Positions 46,200-56,240 are shown, counted from the first letter of the stretch. The stretch: 64,000 nucleotides of DNA from Alicyclobacillus tolerans (GCF_900142255.1 NZ_FRAF01000014.1:1-64000), one strand, 5' to 3'. Translations and numbers: made by a program. The notes: generated by a model from the sequence alone, not told the origin.

Positions 46200-48242
46200 A
46201 TGCAGCCACCACTCGCTCCCCGCCATCCTCAACCGCAAAGGAAACACGGAGATGTGCGGACTGATGATTACTATTGGCTCAATCAGAAAGACAATGATGA
46301 AGTTCTACGGTATCTGGAAGCTGAAAACGCTTATTATGACGAAGTTATGCAACCTCTAAACCAACTTTCCGAAAATCTCTACGAGGAATTTATTGCCCGT
46401 ATCCCAGACGAAGAACAAGCCATCCCAGTGCGTTTTGGCTCTTACTTTTACTCCCGTCGTCAGGCAAAGGACTGGCAATATCCCGTCTATTTTCGCCAAA
46501 AGGCTAATCACCGGGCGGATTTGGCTCATTCTACCCCGGAGGTACTGCTCGATTTAAATGTATTAGCTAAACCAGGAGAATATTTGAGTGTGACAGAACG
46601 TCGTATTTCTCCCAATCAACAGTATCTGGCCTATTTAGAAAACAGAGACGGTACAGACCGCTATACCTTACGCGTGCGAGATTTAGCCAGCGGGGAATGG
46701 CTGAGTGACGAAGTGCCCAATGTGTTTATCAGCGACAGTATAGAATGGGATGCAAGCGGCCAATACCTTTTTTACATAAGTGTGGATGAAAGCCAAAGGC
46801 CCTATCAACTATGGCGACATAAGCTCGGAGACAAAGAGGACATACTCATTTATGAAGAAGCGGATATGACCTGCGTCATTAGCCTGAGCCAATCACGTGA
46901 CGGTCAATATCTCTTTTTGCAGTCGAGCAGCAAGACCACCAGTGAAACACGCTATTTGCATACTCATCAGCCAACTGAAAACTGGACACTGTTCCAAGCC
47001 AAACGGCCGAATATCGAATATACCCTGGAACACTGGCAGGGAGATTTTCTCGTCTTAACCAATGAAAATGCTACGAACTTCCGACTTCAAAAATGTCCAA
47101 CGACCAATCGCCAGCCACTGGAAGATGTTTTTCCCTATGATGAGACACGTTATTTGACAAACGTTTATCCATTTGCTGATGCTCTAGTGCTGGAGGGTCG
47201 AGATAACGGATTGACGCAAGTTTGGATCTATGCGCAAGGCGAGTTGCACCGTTTGGAATGGTCTGAAACGGTCTATACCGTTCGTGTACTCGAACAGTAC
47301 GAATTTCAGACCCATGAACTTTTGCTGCAATACGAATCATTTTTAACACCCAAAACAACGTATGCCGTTCATCTTCAGCAACTTACCAAAGAAGCTTTGC
47401 TGGTACAGGAGATACCAGGAAAATTCGATCCTACCCTCTACACACAGCAACGCGAATACGCATACAGCGAAGACGGAACAAAGATTCCCATCTCACTCGT
47501 CTATCGCAAGGACGCACTTCATAAGGGACCTGCTCCACTGCTTCTAAACGGCTACGGGTCTTACGGTATTTGTTTTGATCCTGTCTTCCAAGCTCAAAAT
47601 CTGCCTTTGCTCGATCGCGGTTTGATCATAGCCATTGCACATGTTCGTGGTGGCGGCGAAATGGGGCGTTCCTGGTATGAGTCAGGCAAGCTCCAACAGA
47701 AGATGAACACCTTCACTGATTTTATCGACTGCGCCAAACACCTCATCAAAAAAGGTTATACTTCTCCTGAGATATTGGCGGCTCGTGGTGGCAGCGCCGG
47801 TGGCCTGCTGATGGGTGCCGTCGCTAATATGGCTGGAGAATTATTTGCTGTCATTGAGGCTGATGTCCCCTTTGTGGATGTAGTAACTACAATGCTGGAT
47901 CCAACCATTCCACTGACAACATTGGAGTATGACGAATGGGGAAACCCGGAAAATGAAACAGACTATCAATATATGAAGAGCTATAGTCCTTACGATAACG
48001 TGAAAGCGAAAGATTATCCCCACCTGCTAGTCACTACAGGTTTGAACGATCCGCGAGTAGGTTATTGGGAGCCGGCAAAATGGGTCGCCAAATTGCGCGT
48101 CATGAAGACGGATGAGCACATGATTGCCATGCGTATCCACATGGGAGCTGGACATTTCGGTTCTTCAGGACGTCTGGAAATGTGGAAAGAACGTGCCACA
48201 CAAATGGCTTTTCTACTCGACAAAATAGGCATTCACGCATAA
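46200..48242 (+). CDS. ptrB: Oligopeptidase B, S9A prolyl oligopeptidase family
   Basis: 680 residues from ATG 46200 behind GGAGG; upstream in-frame codons lack a ribosome site. N-terminal PPLAPRHPQPQRKHGDVRTDDYYWL and a seven-bladed propeller region are followed by the peptidase domain: YGSYGICFDP, HVRGGGEMGRSWYESGK, the catalytic serine in RGGSAGGLLMG, aspartate in LNDPRVGYWEPAKW and histidine in MGAGHFG. Cleaves after basic residues in peptides. Ends at a strong terminator. Confidence 0.95.
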   Translation: MQPPLAPRHPQPQRKHGDVRTDDYYWLNQKDNDEVLRYLEAENAYYDEVMQPLNQLSENLYEEFIARIPDEEQAIPVRFGSYFYSRRQAKDWQYPVYFRQKANHRADLAHSTPEVLLDLNVLAKPGEYLSVTERRISPNQQYLAYLENRDGTDRYTLRVRDLASGEWLSDEVPNVFISDSIEWDASGQYLFYISVDESQRPYQLWRHKLGDKEDILIYEEADMTCVISLSQSRDGQYLFLQSSSKTTSETRYLHTHQPTENWTLFQAKRPNIEYTLEHWQGDFLVLTNENATNFRLQKCPTTNRQPLEDVFPYDETRYLTNVYPFADALVLEGRDNGLTQVWIYAQGELHRLEWSETVYTVRVLEQYEFQTHELLLQYESFLTPKTTYAVHLQQLTKEALLVQEIPGKFDPTLYTQQREYAYSEDGTKIPISLVYRKDALHKGPAPLLLNGYGSYGICFDPVFQAQNLPLLDRGLIIAIAHVRGGGEMGRSWYESGKLQQKMNTFTDFIDCAKHLIKKGYTSPEILAARGGSAGGLLMGAVANMAGELFAVIEADVPFVDVVTTMLDPTIPLTTLEYDEWGNPENETDYQYMKSYSPYDNVKAKDYPHLLVTTGLNDPRVGYWEPAKWVAKLRVMKTDEHMIAMRIHMGAGHFGSSGRLEMWKERATQMAFLLDKIGIHA

Positions 48243-48247
48243 CTGAC

Positions 48248-48286
48248 ATCAAAAAAGAGGCGTTGAAAAACGCCTCTTTTTTGATG
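48248..48286 (+). terminator. Strong intrinsic terminator after ptrB
   Basis: CATCAAAAAAGAGGCGTT (48248-48265) pairs with AACGCCTCTTTTTTGATG; T-run in the stem's 3' arm. Works in both directions in principle. Confidence 0.92.
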
Positions 48287-48318
48287 TGCATTTTTTTATA
48301 TAAAAATTTTTTCACAAA

Positions 48319-48332
48319 CTGTTTTATAACAG
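48319..48332. promoter_or_regulatory. Candidate operator CTGTT-N4-AACAG upstream of the zinc-ribbon gene
   Basis: CTGTTTTATAACAG (48319-48332) is a perfect CTGTT-N4-AACAG palindrome 64 bases before the zinc-ribbon start. A matching TGTT-N4-AACA site precedes aceA. The binding protein is unknown. Confidence 0.4.
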
Positions 48333-48395
48333 TAGAAATTTCAGATCATTTGTTATATTATACAATCATCCGAAAGTGAAGAAAGGAGAATCTTC

Positions 48396-48599
48396 ATGAA
48401 AAATATTTATGACGATTATGGATGGATACCTCGACCGTATCAGCCACTGCATCCTGCTGTTCAACTCGGATGGGTGTCTCCAGAATTCCCGGAAAATGAG
48501 AACCGTTTTTATTGCTATCGTTGCAATCGTCCTATTTCAACAAGTACATCTGGAGCACTCTATGAATGTGAACGTTGTATGAATTTGTCCAACGAATAA
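48396..48599 (+). CDS. Small zinc-ribbon protein, 67 residues
   Basis: ATG 48396 follows AAAGGAGA. The N-terminal half is aromatic and proline-rich (YGWIPRPYQPLHPAV), the C-terminal half has two CxxC knuckles (FYCYRCN and YECERCMN) separated by about 16 residues, a typical treble-clef or zinc-ribbon arrangement. Function unknown; such proteins often bind RNA or RNA polymerase. It lies upstream of aceA with a similar candidate operator, so shared control is possible. Confidence 0.7.
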   Translation: MKNIYDDYGWIPRPYQPLHPAVQLGWVSPEFPENENRFYCYRCNRPISTSTSGALYECERCMNLSNE

Positions 48600-48615
48600 A
48601 TTTTTTTACCACCAC

Positions 48616-48627
48616 TGTTATACAACA
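48616..48627. promoter_or_regulatory. Candidate operator TGTT-N4-AACA upstream of isocitrate lyase
   Basis: TGTTATACAACA (48616-48627) repeats the half-sites of the 48319 palindrome; a further ATAACAG half-site lies at 48653-48659 beside the aceA ribosome site. Suggests common control of the two genes. No consensus of a known regulator was matched. Confidence 0.4.
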
Positions 48628-48679
48628 ATAATCAATAAGAATAAAAAGTGATATAACAGAAAAAGAGGGAGAGATCAGA

Positions 48680-49960
48680 ATGAGCCAAAGAGAACGGAAA
48701 ATTGCCCAGTTGACAGAAGAATGGAATACGAACCCACGTTGGAGCGGAATTGCAAGAAATTATCAAGCGACTGACGTGGTTAGATTACAAAGCAGCGTGC
48801 GCATTCAACATACACTTGCAGAAATCGGATCGGAAAAATTTTGGAAATTATTGCATCAAGAACACCATATTAAAGCATTGGGAGCGCTGACGGGCAATCA
48901 AGCAGTCCAACAAGTTAAAGCTGGCTTGAAAGCCATTTATCTAAGCGGTTGGCAAGTCGCTGCTGATGCGAATCTATCGGGCCATATGTACCCTGATCAA
49001 AGTTTATATCCAGCCAACAGTGTTCCCCACGTAGTCAAACGAATTAATCAGGCACTCATGCGCGCTGATGAAATTCAATCTGCAGAAGGTGTAGGTGATA
49101 TAGACTGGTTTGTGCCGATTGTAGCTGACGCTGAAGCTGGCTTTGGTGGTCCGCTGAATGTGTTTGAACTCATGAAGCAAATGATTGAGGCAGGAGCTTC
49201 CGCCGTACACTTTGAAGACCAGCTTTCATCAGAGAAAAAATGTGGGCACATGGGCGGCAAAGTATTGTTGCCGACTTCACAAGCTATCCGCAACTTGACT
49301 GCTGCCCGCCTGGCTGCGGATGTTTTGGGTGTACCCACTGTCATTATTGCCCGAACAGACGCAAATGGTGCTCACTTGATAACCAGTGACGTGGATCCAA
49401 GAGATCAAGCCTTCTTGACTGGAGAACGTACAGTGGAAGGATTCTTCAGAATGCGTGGAGGCCTGGATGCAGCCATTGCCAGAGGTCTCGCCTATGCACC
49501 ATACGCTGATATGATATGGTGCGAGACTTCAGAACCTAATTTAGAAGAGGCCAGAGCTTTTGCTGAAGCTATTCACAAGCAATTTCCTGGCAAATTATTA
49601 GCATATAATTGTTCTCCGTCCTTTAACTGGAAGAAGAAATTGGACGAAAAGACAATAGCCACCTTCCAAGAACAATTAGGTGATATGGGATATAAATTCC
49701 AATTTGTCACTCTGGCTGGATTCCATGCCTTGAACCACAGCATGTTCTCTCTCGCTTATCAATATCGTCAATTTGGCATGGCTGCTTATTCGCAACTTCA
49801 GCAAGCAGAGTTTGCAAGTGAAGCAGAAGGATATACCGCTACTCGTCATCAGAGAGAAGTTGGCACAGGATATTTTGATGAAGTAACTCAAGTGATTGCT
49901 GGCGGACTCTCCTCCACCACGGCCTTGACCGGATCGACCGAAGAAGAGCAATTTGTGTGA
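48680..49960 (+). CDS. aceA: Isocitrate lyase
   Basis: 426 residues. Splits isocitrate to glyoxylate and succinate, opening the glyoxylate shunt for growth on acetate or fatty acids. The catalytic [14 protein letters not shown] motif is intact, with [10 protein letters not shown] upstream, [16 protein letters not shown] in the N-terminal half and YNCSPSFNW near the C terminus. ATG follows GGGAGAG. No malate synthase adjoins. Fits the acs-satP and mqo genes elsewhere in the window. Confidence 0.97.
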   Translation: MSQRERKIAQLTEEWNTNPRWSGIARNYQATDVVRLQSSVRIQHTLAEIGSEKFWKLLHQEHHIKALGALTGNQAVQQVKAGLKAIYLSGWQVAADANLSGHMYPDQSLYPANSVPHVVKRINQALMRADEIQSAEGVGDIDWFVPIVADAEAGFGGPLNVFELMKQMIEAGASAVHFEDQLSSEKKCGHMGGKVLLPTSQAIRNLTAARLAADVLGVPTVIIARTDANGAHLITSDVDPRDQAFLTGERTVEGFFRMRGGLDAAIARGLAYAPYADMIWCETSEPNLEEARAFAEAIHKQFPGKLLAYNCSPSFNWKKKLDEKTIATFQEQLGDMGYKFQFVTLAGFHALNHSMFSLAYQYRQFGMAAYSQLQQAEFASEAEGYTATRHQREVGTGYFDEVTQVIAGGLSSTTALTGSTEEEQFV

Positions 49961-49978
49961 GCCTATCCCTATACAAAA

Positions 49979-50020
49979 TCCTCCTTTTCCCGACCCTCTG
50001 TGGGTAAAGGAGGACTTTTT
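49979..50020 (+). terminator. Intrinsic terminator of aceA
   Basis: TCCTCCTTT (49979-49987) pairs with AAAGGAGGA (50006-50014) with an inner CCC/GGG, then CTTTTTCC. Confidence 0.88.
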
Positions 50021-50045
50021 CCTGTATATGGACACCGATGATGAT

Positions 50046-50966
50046 TTAATCCTCCTGACAGGATAAAGAATCTGCAAGTTTTGCCTGGACACGATGTCTT
50101 CTTAATGGTTTACGTACAGCAAACAGGAGCATACCTCCTATGACTAAAGCTGTGCCTAACCATTCTGCCCACCCTACAGTCTCATCAAGCGTAAAAAAAG
50201 CAATGAGGACCGTGAAGATGGGATTGAGATTGAGAAACATGCCCGCAACGGTTCCGCCCATACGTAAAACGCCAAGATTCCAAAAAACCATAGCCACGAC
50301 CGTACCGAGCACGGCAGTATATCCTGCTGCATACCAAAAAGCGGGATAAGCAGGCAAATGATATAAACCGGAAGCTGTAAAAGGCAGGCAGACTACGGCT
50401 CCTATAGCGGCTGACCAAAAAGTAGCCAGATAAGGAGATACATCGCGCATCGCTTGTCGGCTAAAGACCGCATAAATTCCCCATATGGCGACTGCGAGCA
50501 ACATCCATAAATCTCCTTGATTGACCTGTAACTGCAACAGTTTCATCAAGCGACCACTCGTAATCACAACGACAACGCCAGCTAAAGAGATAAACATGCC
50601 TATCCACTGTAGACCACGCAGTCGCTCACGAAGAAAAAATAATGAAGCCAAAGCTATGGCAAGTGGGTTAAGCGCTGAAAGAAGCCCGACTTGGTCGGCG
50701 CTTGTATGCTCAAGTGCCTGATAAGTAAATACATTGAATAACACGACGCCTGTAGCGCTCATGCCCACCAGTGGCAGCCAAGTGGATTTTTGAGGCCAAA
50801 ACTTGCGTTCTGTTAATCGTATGACAGGCACCAAACAAACCGCGGACAGAAGCCAGCGCAATTCTGTCAGGGTCAAAGCTGATGCATGCCCCACCAAATC
50901 TTTACCGGCTACAAAATTTCCCGCCCATAATATACTTGTGACAATCAACAAGATGACTGTTTTCAT
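50046..50966 (-). CDS. EamA-type (DMT superfamily) transporter
   Basis: 306 residues from ATG 50966 (AGGAGTT box) with ten membrane segments in two EamA repeats: SILWAGNFVAGKDLVGHAS...LTELRWLLS starts the first, and IWGIYAVFSRQAMRDVSPYLATFWSAAIG the second. The family exports metabolites such as amino acids or drugs; the substrate is unknown. Convergent with aceA and divergent from the LysM gene. Confidence 0.9.
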   Translation of the reverse strand: MKTVILLIVTSILWAGNFVAGKDLVGHASALTLTELRWLLSAVCLVPVIRLTERKFWPQKSTWLPLVGMSATGVVLFNVFTYQALEHTSADQVGLLSALNPLAIALASLFFLRERLRGLQWIGMFISLAGVVVVITSGRLMKLLQLQVNQGDLWMLLAVAIWGIYAVFSRQAMRDVSPYLATFWSAAIGAVVCLPFTASGLYHLPAYPAFWYAAGYTAVLGTVVAMVFWNLGVLRMGGTVAGMFLNLNPIFTVLIAFFTLDETVGWAEWLGTALVIGGMLLFAVRKPLRRHRVQAKLADSLSCQED

Positions 50967-51138
50967 GATGCCAACTCCTAACCTGTTCCAACCACAGCAC
51001 TTCGCTATCATCTTTTCGTCCTAAATAGGCCTTTTTGGATTCTCTTCATAGGCATTGATCCCGCTACTCTTTTTGCATATCAGCATAGACTACTGCACGG
51101 TCCACGATCTAGCAACAGAAGGGAGTGTCCATCCATTC

Positions 51139-51444
51139 ATGGTACGTTATATGGTTCAAAAGGGCGATACACTCGGTGATATTGCTGTCAAATACGGGAC
51201 AACCGTGCAAGCTATCGTATCAGCAAACGGTATTCGCAATCCCAATATGATTTATCCCGGACAAATGTTAAAAATACCTTCTCCTCATTACGCAGAGAAA
51301 AGCAAGTCCAGTTACAGTCCTATGCACCATTCCATGCATCATTCCATGCACTCGCATTCACATTCCATGCATCCTAGCAAACACTATGAAATGCATGACG
51401 AGAAATATCACAGTTCACACAAACACAACGGATACGATTCCTGA
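51139..51444 (+). CDS. LysM protein with His/Met-rich tail, probably spore or wall associated
   Basis: 102 residues from ATG 51139; GGGAG lies 13 bases upstream, somewhat far. A single LysM domain fills the N-terminal half ([43 protein letters not shown]), so it binds peptidoglycan. The tail is very rich in His, Met and Ser ([16 protein letters not shown] and similar), with no signal peptide. Such layouts occur in spore cortex/coat proteins of the SafA or CotL kind; metal binding by the tail is plausible but unshown. Confidence 0.75.
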   Translation: MVRYMVQKGDTLGDIAVKYGTTVQAIVSANGIRNPNMIYPGQMLKIPSPHYAEKSKSSYSPMHHSMHHSMHSHSHSMHPSKHYEMHDEKYHSSHKHNGYDS

Positions 51445-51511
51445 TGGTAACAGTCCCTCGCATCAGTAAGGGTCTGTCAGAATACCCCATCTTGCAGACG
51501 ATGCCGACAAG

Positions 51512-51543
51512 GAAAAAAGCCAGCCAACACCAGATGGCTGGCT
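51512..51543 (-). terminator. Intrinsic terminator of the acyl-CoA ligase gene
   Basis: AGCCAGCC (51518-51525) pairs with GGCTGGCT (51536-51543); on the minus strand TTTTTTCC follows, so it ends the leftward fabF-ligase transcript. Confidence 0.85.
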
Positions 51544-51589
51544 GAGCTTTGCTTGTTAGAAATTTTTCTTGGCACCTGGACATCTTGGT

Positions 51590-53329
51590 TCAGGATTCCA
51601 TGAATCGCATATCACTCTCATCACGATTCAAACGAGCTTCTGCCATCTCTTGCAACTTGAATTTTTGAATCTTTCCTGTTCCAGTCATTGGCCATTCTTC
51701 AACGCTGACAAACCATACATGACGAGGAATTTTAAATTTTGCCAAGCGTTCTTGACAAAACTCTATGATATCACGACGCGAACATTCCACTCCTGGTTTC
51801 AGTTCAATAAAGGCAGCCCCTGTTTCGTGAGTCATAGCATCTTTGACACCTACGACGTATGCCTGAGCTACAGCTGGATGCTTACAAATGACATCCTCTA
51901 CTTCTTTGGGAGCTACATTCTCTCCTGAAATTTTGTAGAGTTCCTTACTGCGCCCAAGTAATTCCAGATAACCTTCTTCATCGATTCGACCGAGATCACC
52001 CGTACGAAACCAACCGTCCTTGTCAATAACCGCTGCCGTTTCTTCTGGCTTGTTGTAATAGCCACGCGTTACCAGATTGCCACGGACCGTCAACTCTCCT
52101 ACCTCGCCAGGTGGTAAATCCTCCCCGGTAAACGGATCAATGGTTTTATACTGACAATTTGCCCCGCCGAATTCCGGTAAGCCACTGGAGCCACCTGGCT
52201 TAATCCGCCCTACTTTGTTGACCACAATCTCAATTGGAGCCCCAACTTCAGTATGTACTGTGGCTGCAGTCGCCTCTGTTCCACCATAACCCGCACAAAT
52301 TTCCTGAACTCCGAGCACATCTACCGCTCGCTCCCAAATGGCAATGGGGGCAGGTGCTGCTGCACACATCAGCGCATTCAGTACAGAGACATCATAACGC
52401 GAAACTTCAGGATGATTGACAACTGCCACAAGCATTGAAGGTACGCAGAGAAAATCCGTCGCCTTATATTTTTCCATCATTTGCAAAGTAGTCGTTGCGG
52501 TAAATCGTGGCGAAGTAATCAGTGTACCGCCAACAAAAGAAGCCGCTAAAATCCCCTCCACCAATGCAAAGACATGGTAAAGCGGCAACGCCGTATAAAT
52601 TCTTCGTCCATCTTCAAAAGCACGACTGAGTGCAGTGGAGAAACCGCATCGCAAAAACATATCGTGCGTAATCATGACACCCTTTGGCAGCCCAGTTGAT
52701 CCTGATGTATAGATAATATCTGCCACTTCGTCTGGATAACGATTCTTTTCAAGTTCCCTGCGCCAAATCTCATCACTGACATCGTCGGCAAGATGCTGAA
52801 AAGTTTCCCAGGATATAAATCGCCCGTCAAGCGGCCGTTCACTATTTTGAATGCAAACAACCTGTTCAAGATGTATAGACCGATCACGATTCGTCAATTC
52901 ATCATAAATCTTCTCTATTTCAACATCGTGAGCCACACCACTGGCAGTCTGGTGCATAATCAACCAACGGCTGTCTGATTGACGCAGTAGATAGTGGATT
53001 TCATCGCTACGCAACATGGTATTGATGGGCACACAAACAGCACCGATCATCCATACTCCGAGCATCGCAAAGAAGTTGTCCGCCTCATTAGCCATCAGCA
53101 ACGCCACATGTTGACGACGTTTGACACCAAGTTTGAGAAGAGATTTGGCAAACGCTTTTCCCTTTTCCCACGCTTCTTCATAGGTAAACACGTTATCTTC
53201 AACAATCAGAAGTGGACGATGGGCATAAAGAGTCAATAAATGTTCAAAGTGCTGAGACAAGGTATATCGCGGCCAAACCGGAAACAAGTCTTGCAAATAC
53301 TGCCGACGTTCTTCAGCCGTCATGACCAT
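51590..53329 (-). CDS. Acyl-CoA synthetase (AMP-forming), long-chain type
   Basis: 579 residues of the ANL superfamily. ATP loop IIYTSGSTGLPKGVMITH, central GYGGTEATAATV, the TGDLGRIDEEGYLELLGRSKELYKISGENVAP hinge and the C-terminal lysine TGTGKIQKFK. It activates a carboxylic acid, probably a fatty or aryl acid; the pocket does not reveal which. ATG follows AAGGAG by 10 bases. It lies 48 bases downstream of a fabF homologue on the same strand, so both may serve one acyl pathway. Confidence 0.9.
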   Translation of the reverse strand: MVMTAEERRQYLQDLFPVWPRYTLSQHFEHLLTLYAHRPLLIVEDNVFTYEEAWEKGKAFAKSLLKLGVKRRQHVALLMANEADNFFAMLGVWMIGAVCVPINTMLRSDEIHYLLRQSDSRWLIMHQTASGVAHDVEIEKIYDELTNRDRSIHLEQVVCIQNSERPLDGRFISWETFQHLADDVSDEIWRRELEKNRYPDEVADIIYTSGSTGLPKGVMITHDMFLRCGFSTALSRAFEDGRRIYTALPLYHVFALVEGILAASFVGGTLITSPRFTATTTLQMMEKYKATDFLCVPSMLVAVVNHPEVSRYDVSVLNALMCAAAPAPIAIWERAVDVLGVQEICAGYGGTEATAATVHTEVGAPIEIVVNKVGRIKPGGSSGLPEFGGANCQYKTIDPFTGEDLPPGEVGELTVRGNLVTRGYYNKPEETAAVIDKDGWFRTGDLGRIDEEGYLELLGRSKELYKISGENVAPKEVEDVICKHPAVAQAYVVGVKDAMTHETGAAFIELKPGVECSRRDIIEFCQERLAKFKIPRHVWFVSVEEWPMTGTGKIQKFKLQEMAEARLNRDESDMRFMES

Positions 53330-53377
53330 GTGCTGGCTTCTCCTTTCTCTATTTCCTGGTTTCTTAGAGAAATGACT

Positions 53378-54622
53378 TTATATCGTTCTCTTCCAAATTA
53401 AACAAGCATTCTGCCCACCAAAACCAAAAGAATTGGAAAGAACATAATCTACAGAGCGGTACATGACCTCACCTAAAACCAAAAGCGGAGGCGCTTCTTC
53501 ATCCGGTGCATCACAATGCAAATTCACTGGCAAGCGGCTCGTTTGCAGTGCCAAAAGAGCGACAATACTTTCTAAGGCACCTGCCGCCCCCAAAGCATGT
53601 CCTGTAGCTCCTTTGGTTGAACTAACAGGAATATCTGCCAACGCATCGGCAAACACCTTGCGCAATGCCCGACACTCTGCCACATCACCCGCTTGCGTAG
53701 CAGTGGCGTGGGCATTGATATAACCAATTTGCTTCGGCTGGAGTCCAGCTTGCTGCAAAGCTTGTTCCATAGCGAGCGCCGCGCCAACACCGTCCGGATG
53801 AGGGGAAGTATCATGATAGGCATCATTCGAGATTCCATAACCAACGAATTCAGCTAAAATTTCTTTACCACGTGCTTCAGCATGTGCCCTTGACTCAAGA
53901 ATCAACACAGCTGCTGCCTCACTCATGACCATCCCTTGCCGATCGCGATCGAACGGACGGGACCAGGTGGATGGGTCGCCATTCCCCGTTTTAGCAAGCG
54001 CCCCAGAAGCAGAGAGACTCGCTAAAATTGGTGGATTGAACAGCGACTCTGTGCCAGCCACCAGTACAATATCCGCTCGCCCCGCAGCAATCCATGCAGC
54101 CGCCTCGCCAATAGCATTGGCCGAAGAAGCACAAGCGGAAGAAATGGTGAGCACAGGTCCCATCACGCCATAATGACGAGCCAGTACACCAGCCGTGCCA
54201 CTCGGCATAGATTTGGTAACCAGACGCGGACTGACGCGATTCCTACCCTGTCGATAAATCGCCTCCGCACCTTCTACCAGCGAACCCACACCTCCATAAG
54301 TAGTCCCAACGGCAATACCTACTCGATGAACAGGTACTCCCCAGTTTACTTCACCACTTTGTTCGTAACCCGCCTGAGTGAGGGCCTCCCGAGCGGCTAC
54401 CATCGCCATCTGCGCTGCCCGATCCAATTCCGACGCTCGTTTTTTATCTAGAAATTGCTCCGCTTGAAAATCAGGAATATCTGCGCTCGCCGGTGACCAA
54501 TTGGCCAAAGAGGCGGGTGAAGCATGAATACCAGAAACACCCGCCAACAAAGAATCCCAAAAGATTGGAACCCCTAACCCTAACGGCGATACGATGCCAT
54601 ACCCCGTCACGACAACCCGCAC
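53378..54622 (-). CDS. fabF: 3-oxoacyl-ACP synthase II (KAS II, FabF type)
   Basis: 414 residues. The Cys-His-His triad is visible: cysteine in SSACASSANA, histidine in INAHATATQAGD, histidine in KGATGHALGAAG, and GFGGQNACLIW near the end. It condenses malonyl-ACP with an acyl chain. GTG start with AGGAGG upstream. Whether it is the main fatty-acid FabF or part of a separate acyl pathway with the neighbouring ligase cannot be told; no acpP or fabH adjoins. Confidence 0.92.
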   Translation of the reverse strand: MRVVVTGYGIVSPLGLGVPIFWDSLLAGVSGIHASPASLANWSPASADIPDFQAEQFLDKKRASELDRAAQMAMVAAREALTQAGYEQSGEVNWGVPVHRVGIAVGTTYGGVGSLVEGAEAIYRQGRNRVSPRLVTKSMPSGTAGVLARHYGVMGPVLTISSACASSANAIGEAAAWIAAGRADIVLVAGTESLFNPPILASLSASGALAKTGNGDPSTWSRPFDRDRQGMVMSEAAAVLILESRAHAEARGKEILAEFVGYGISNDAYHDTSPHPDGVGAALAMEQALQQAGLQPKQIGYINAHATATQAGDVAECRALRKVFADALADIPVSSTKGATGHALGAAGALESIVALLALQTSRLPVNLHCDAPDEEAPPLLVLGEVMYRSVDYVLSNSFGFGGQNACLIWKRTI

Positions 54623-54764
54623 AAAAAAACCTCCTGCCGTTCTCTCGGATGCTTGTCAAAAAAATAGAATCTTCATGGACATCTATCATCGCAAACGAAA
54701 AACTAACCATAAATCCAACAATATTGTAAACTTCGTCTTCACTTGAAACAATTCCTCTGATTTT

Positions 54765-56132
54765 TTACAAATTTAACTGAGTCTTGCTAAGTTCCCGATT
54801 CATTTGGAGACGCATGGGCAGATAATAGAAGAATGCTGAGACAAACAGTCCCACCACCCAGGCAATATCTGCGCCATGCATCCATTTAGCGATGAATCCT
54901 TCATGTAAGGTTGTATTCATAAAGGGAAACTGTACAAGAACACCTATGACATAAGCTACAATAGCTGCAAGATTGATGCCAGCATAAGCATCGTTACGTC
55001 CCAAAATACCTTCTATGTCATATTTCCCCTTGCGTAAGAAGTAAAAGTCCACTAGATTAATGGACGTCCAAGGCACTATAAAATAAAGTAACAGCAAAAT
55101 GAAATTTGAGTACTCTGTCAAAAAATCCCCCTGTCCAAGAATGCTGATGAGCGTACCAATGGCTCCAACTGACAAAATAAAAAGCATGCGTTGCCAACCT
55201 GTAACATGTAAATGACGAATGGCCCCTAGCGTTGTCGTTACCGACATAAATCCTCCATACAAATTGAGAGCATTAATAGCCAGAACGCCCAGAAAAATGA
55301 TGATACCCGTGACAAAAAACCAATGAGTTCCAGAAAGTTGTTCAAGATATTGAACCATATCCGCAGATTGTTTAGGTGCAATTATTGCAGCCATAGCCCC
55401 TAGTATCATCATCCAGGATGAACTGATGACTGAACCCAAATAGGTCCAGAAAAAGGTAGCTGTTACCGACGTGTTCTCCGGCAGATAGCGAGAATAATCT
55501 GCTACATAAGGAGCGTAGGTCAGTTGCCAGCTTGCCATGATGGAAATGACCAGCAAAAAGGCACTCCAGTGAAACGGAACGGGTGTCGAGTGAACATGCG
55601 GTAAAAATTGCATCATACGCACACTGATATAGAGAAATAAAATCACAAAAACAATAGCTACATATTTTTCATAAGTATGAATCAGGTCATAGCCGATTGT
55701 TACCAGTAAAACTGCTGCGATATTCACGATGATGATGCTCATGGTGACAGAAAGATGGAGAACCCCAGACAGTGCCTGCGCACCAAGCACAGCACTGCTC
55801 GAGAAAAAACCAATATACATGACGATAACTAAAATAAGTGGCAGAATAGCCCCTATCTTCCCAAATTGTGCCCTACTTTGAATCATTTGCGGAACGCCAA
55901 GCTTCGGACCTTGAGCAGAATGATAAGCCATAAAGAGACCTCCAAGCAGATTGCCGATCACGATGGCTAGCACGGCATAGCCTAGATTGAGTCCCAGTAC
56001 AATGGCCAAGACTCCAGTAACCACAGTCGTGATTTGAGCATTAGCAGAAAACCAAATCGTGAACAAACTTCGGGCCTTTCCATGTCGCTCATGACTTGGA
56101 ATATAATCAATACTGTGCTTTTCCATGAACAT
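54765..56132 (-). CDS. NCS1-family permease (purine/cytosine/hydantoin type)
   Basis: 455 residues with about 12 membrane segments. FTIWFSANAQITTVVTGVLAIVLGLN in the first segment, GPKLGVPQMIQSRAQFG (the motif following helix 2) and TYAPYVADYSRYLP identify the NCS1 family, whose members carry nucleobases, allantoin, hydantoin and related rings. ATG follows AGGAGGT. It is divergent from the urocanase paralogue with a cre-like box between, suggesting uptake of an imidazole or related ring for that pathway; this is inference. Confidence 0.87.
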   Translation of the reverse strand: MFMEKHSIDYIPSHERHGKARSLFTIWFSANAQITTVVTGVLAIVLGLNLGYAVLAIVIGNLLGGLFMAYHSAQGPKLGVPQMIQSRAQFGKIGAILPLILVIVMYIGFFSSSAVLGAQALSGVLHLSVTMSIIIVNIAAVLLVTIGYDLIHTYEKYVAIVFVILFLYISVRMMQFLPHVHSTPVPFHWSAFLLVISIMASWQLTYAPYVADYSRYLPENTSVTATFFWTYLGSVISSSWMMILGAMAAIIAPKQSADMVQYLEQLSGTHWFFVTGIIIFLGVLAINALNLYGGFMSVTTTLGAIRHLHVTGWQRMLFILSVGAIGTLISILGQGDFLTEYSNFILLLLYFIVPWTSINLVDFYFLRKGKYDIEGILGRNDAYAGINLAAIVAYVIGVLVQFPFMNTTLHEGFIAKWMHGADIAWVVGLFVSAFFYYLPMRLQMNRELSKTQLNL

Positions 56133-56240
56133 GTTCGCTGACTACCTCCTCATATTGTGGATTCTCATAGGAAGACTAACGCAGTTTCAATCAACAGACT
56201 ACGCAAAATATTGCGAACTTTTAGCAGGAATTTGTGGTAA

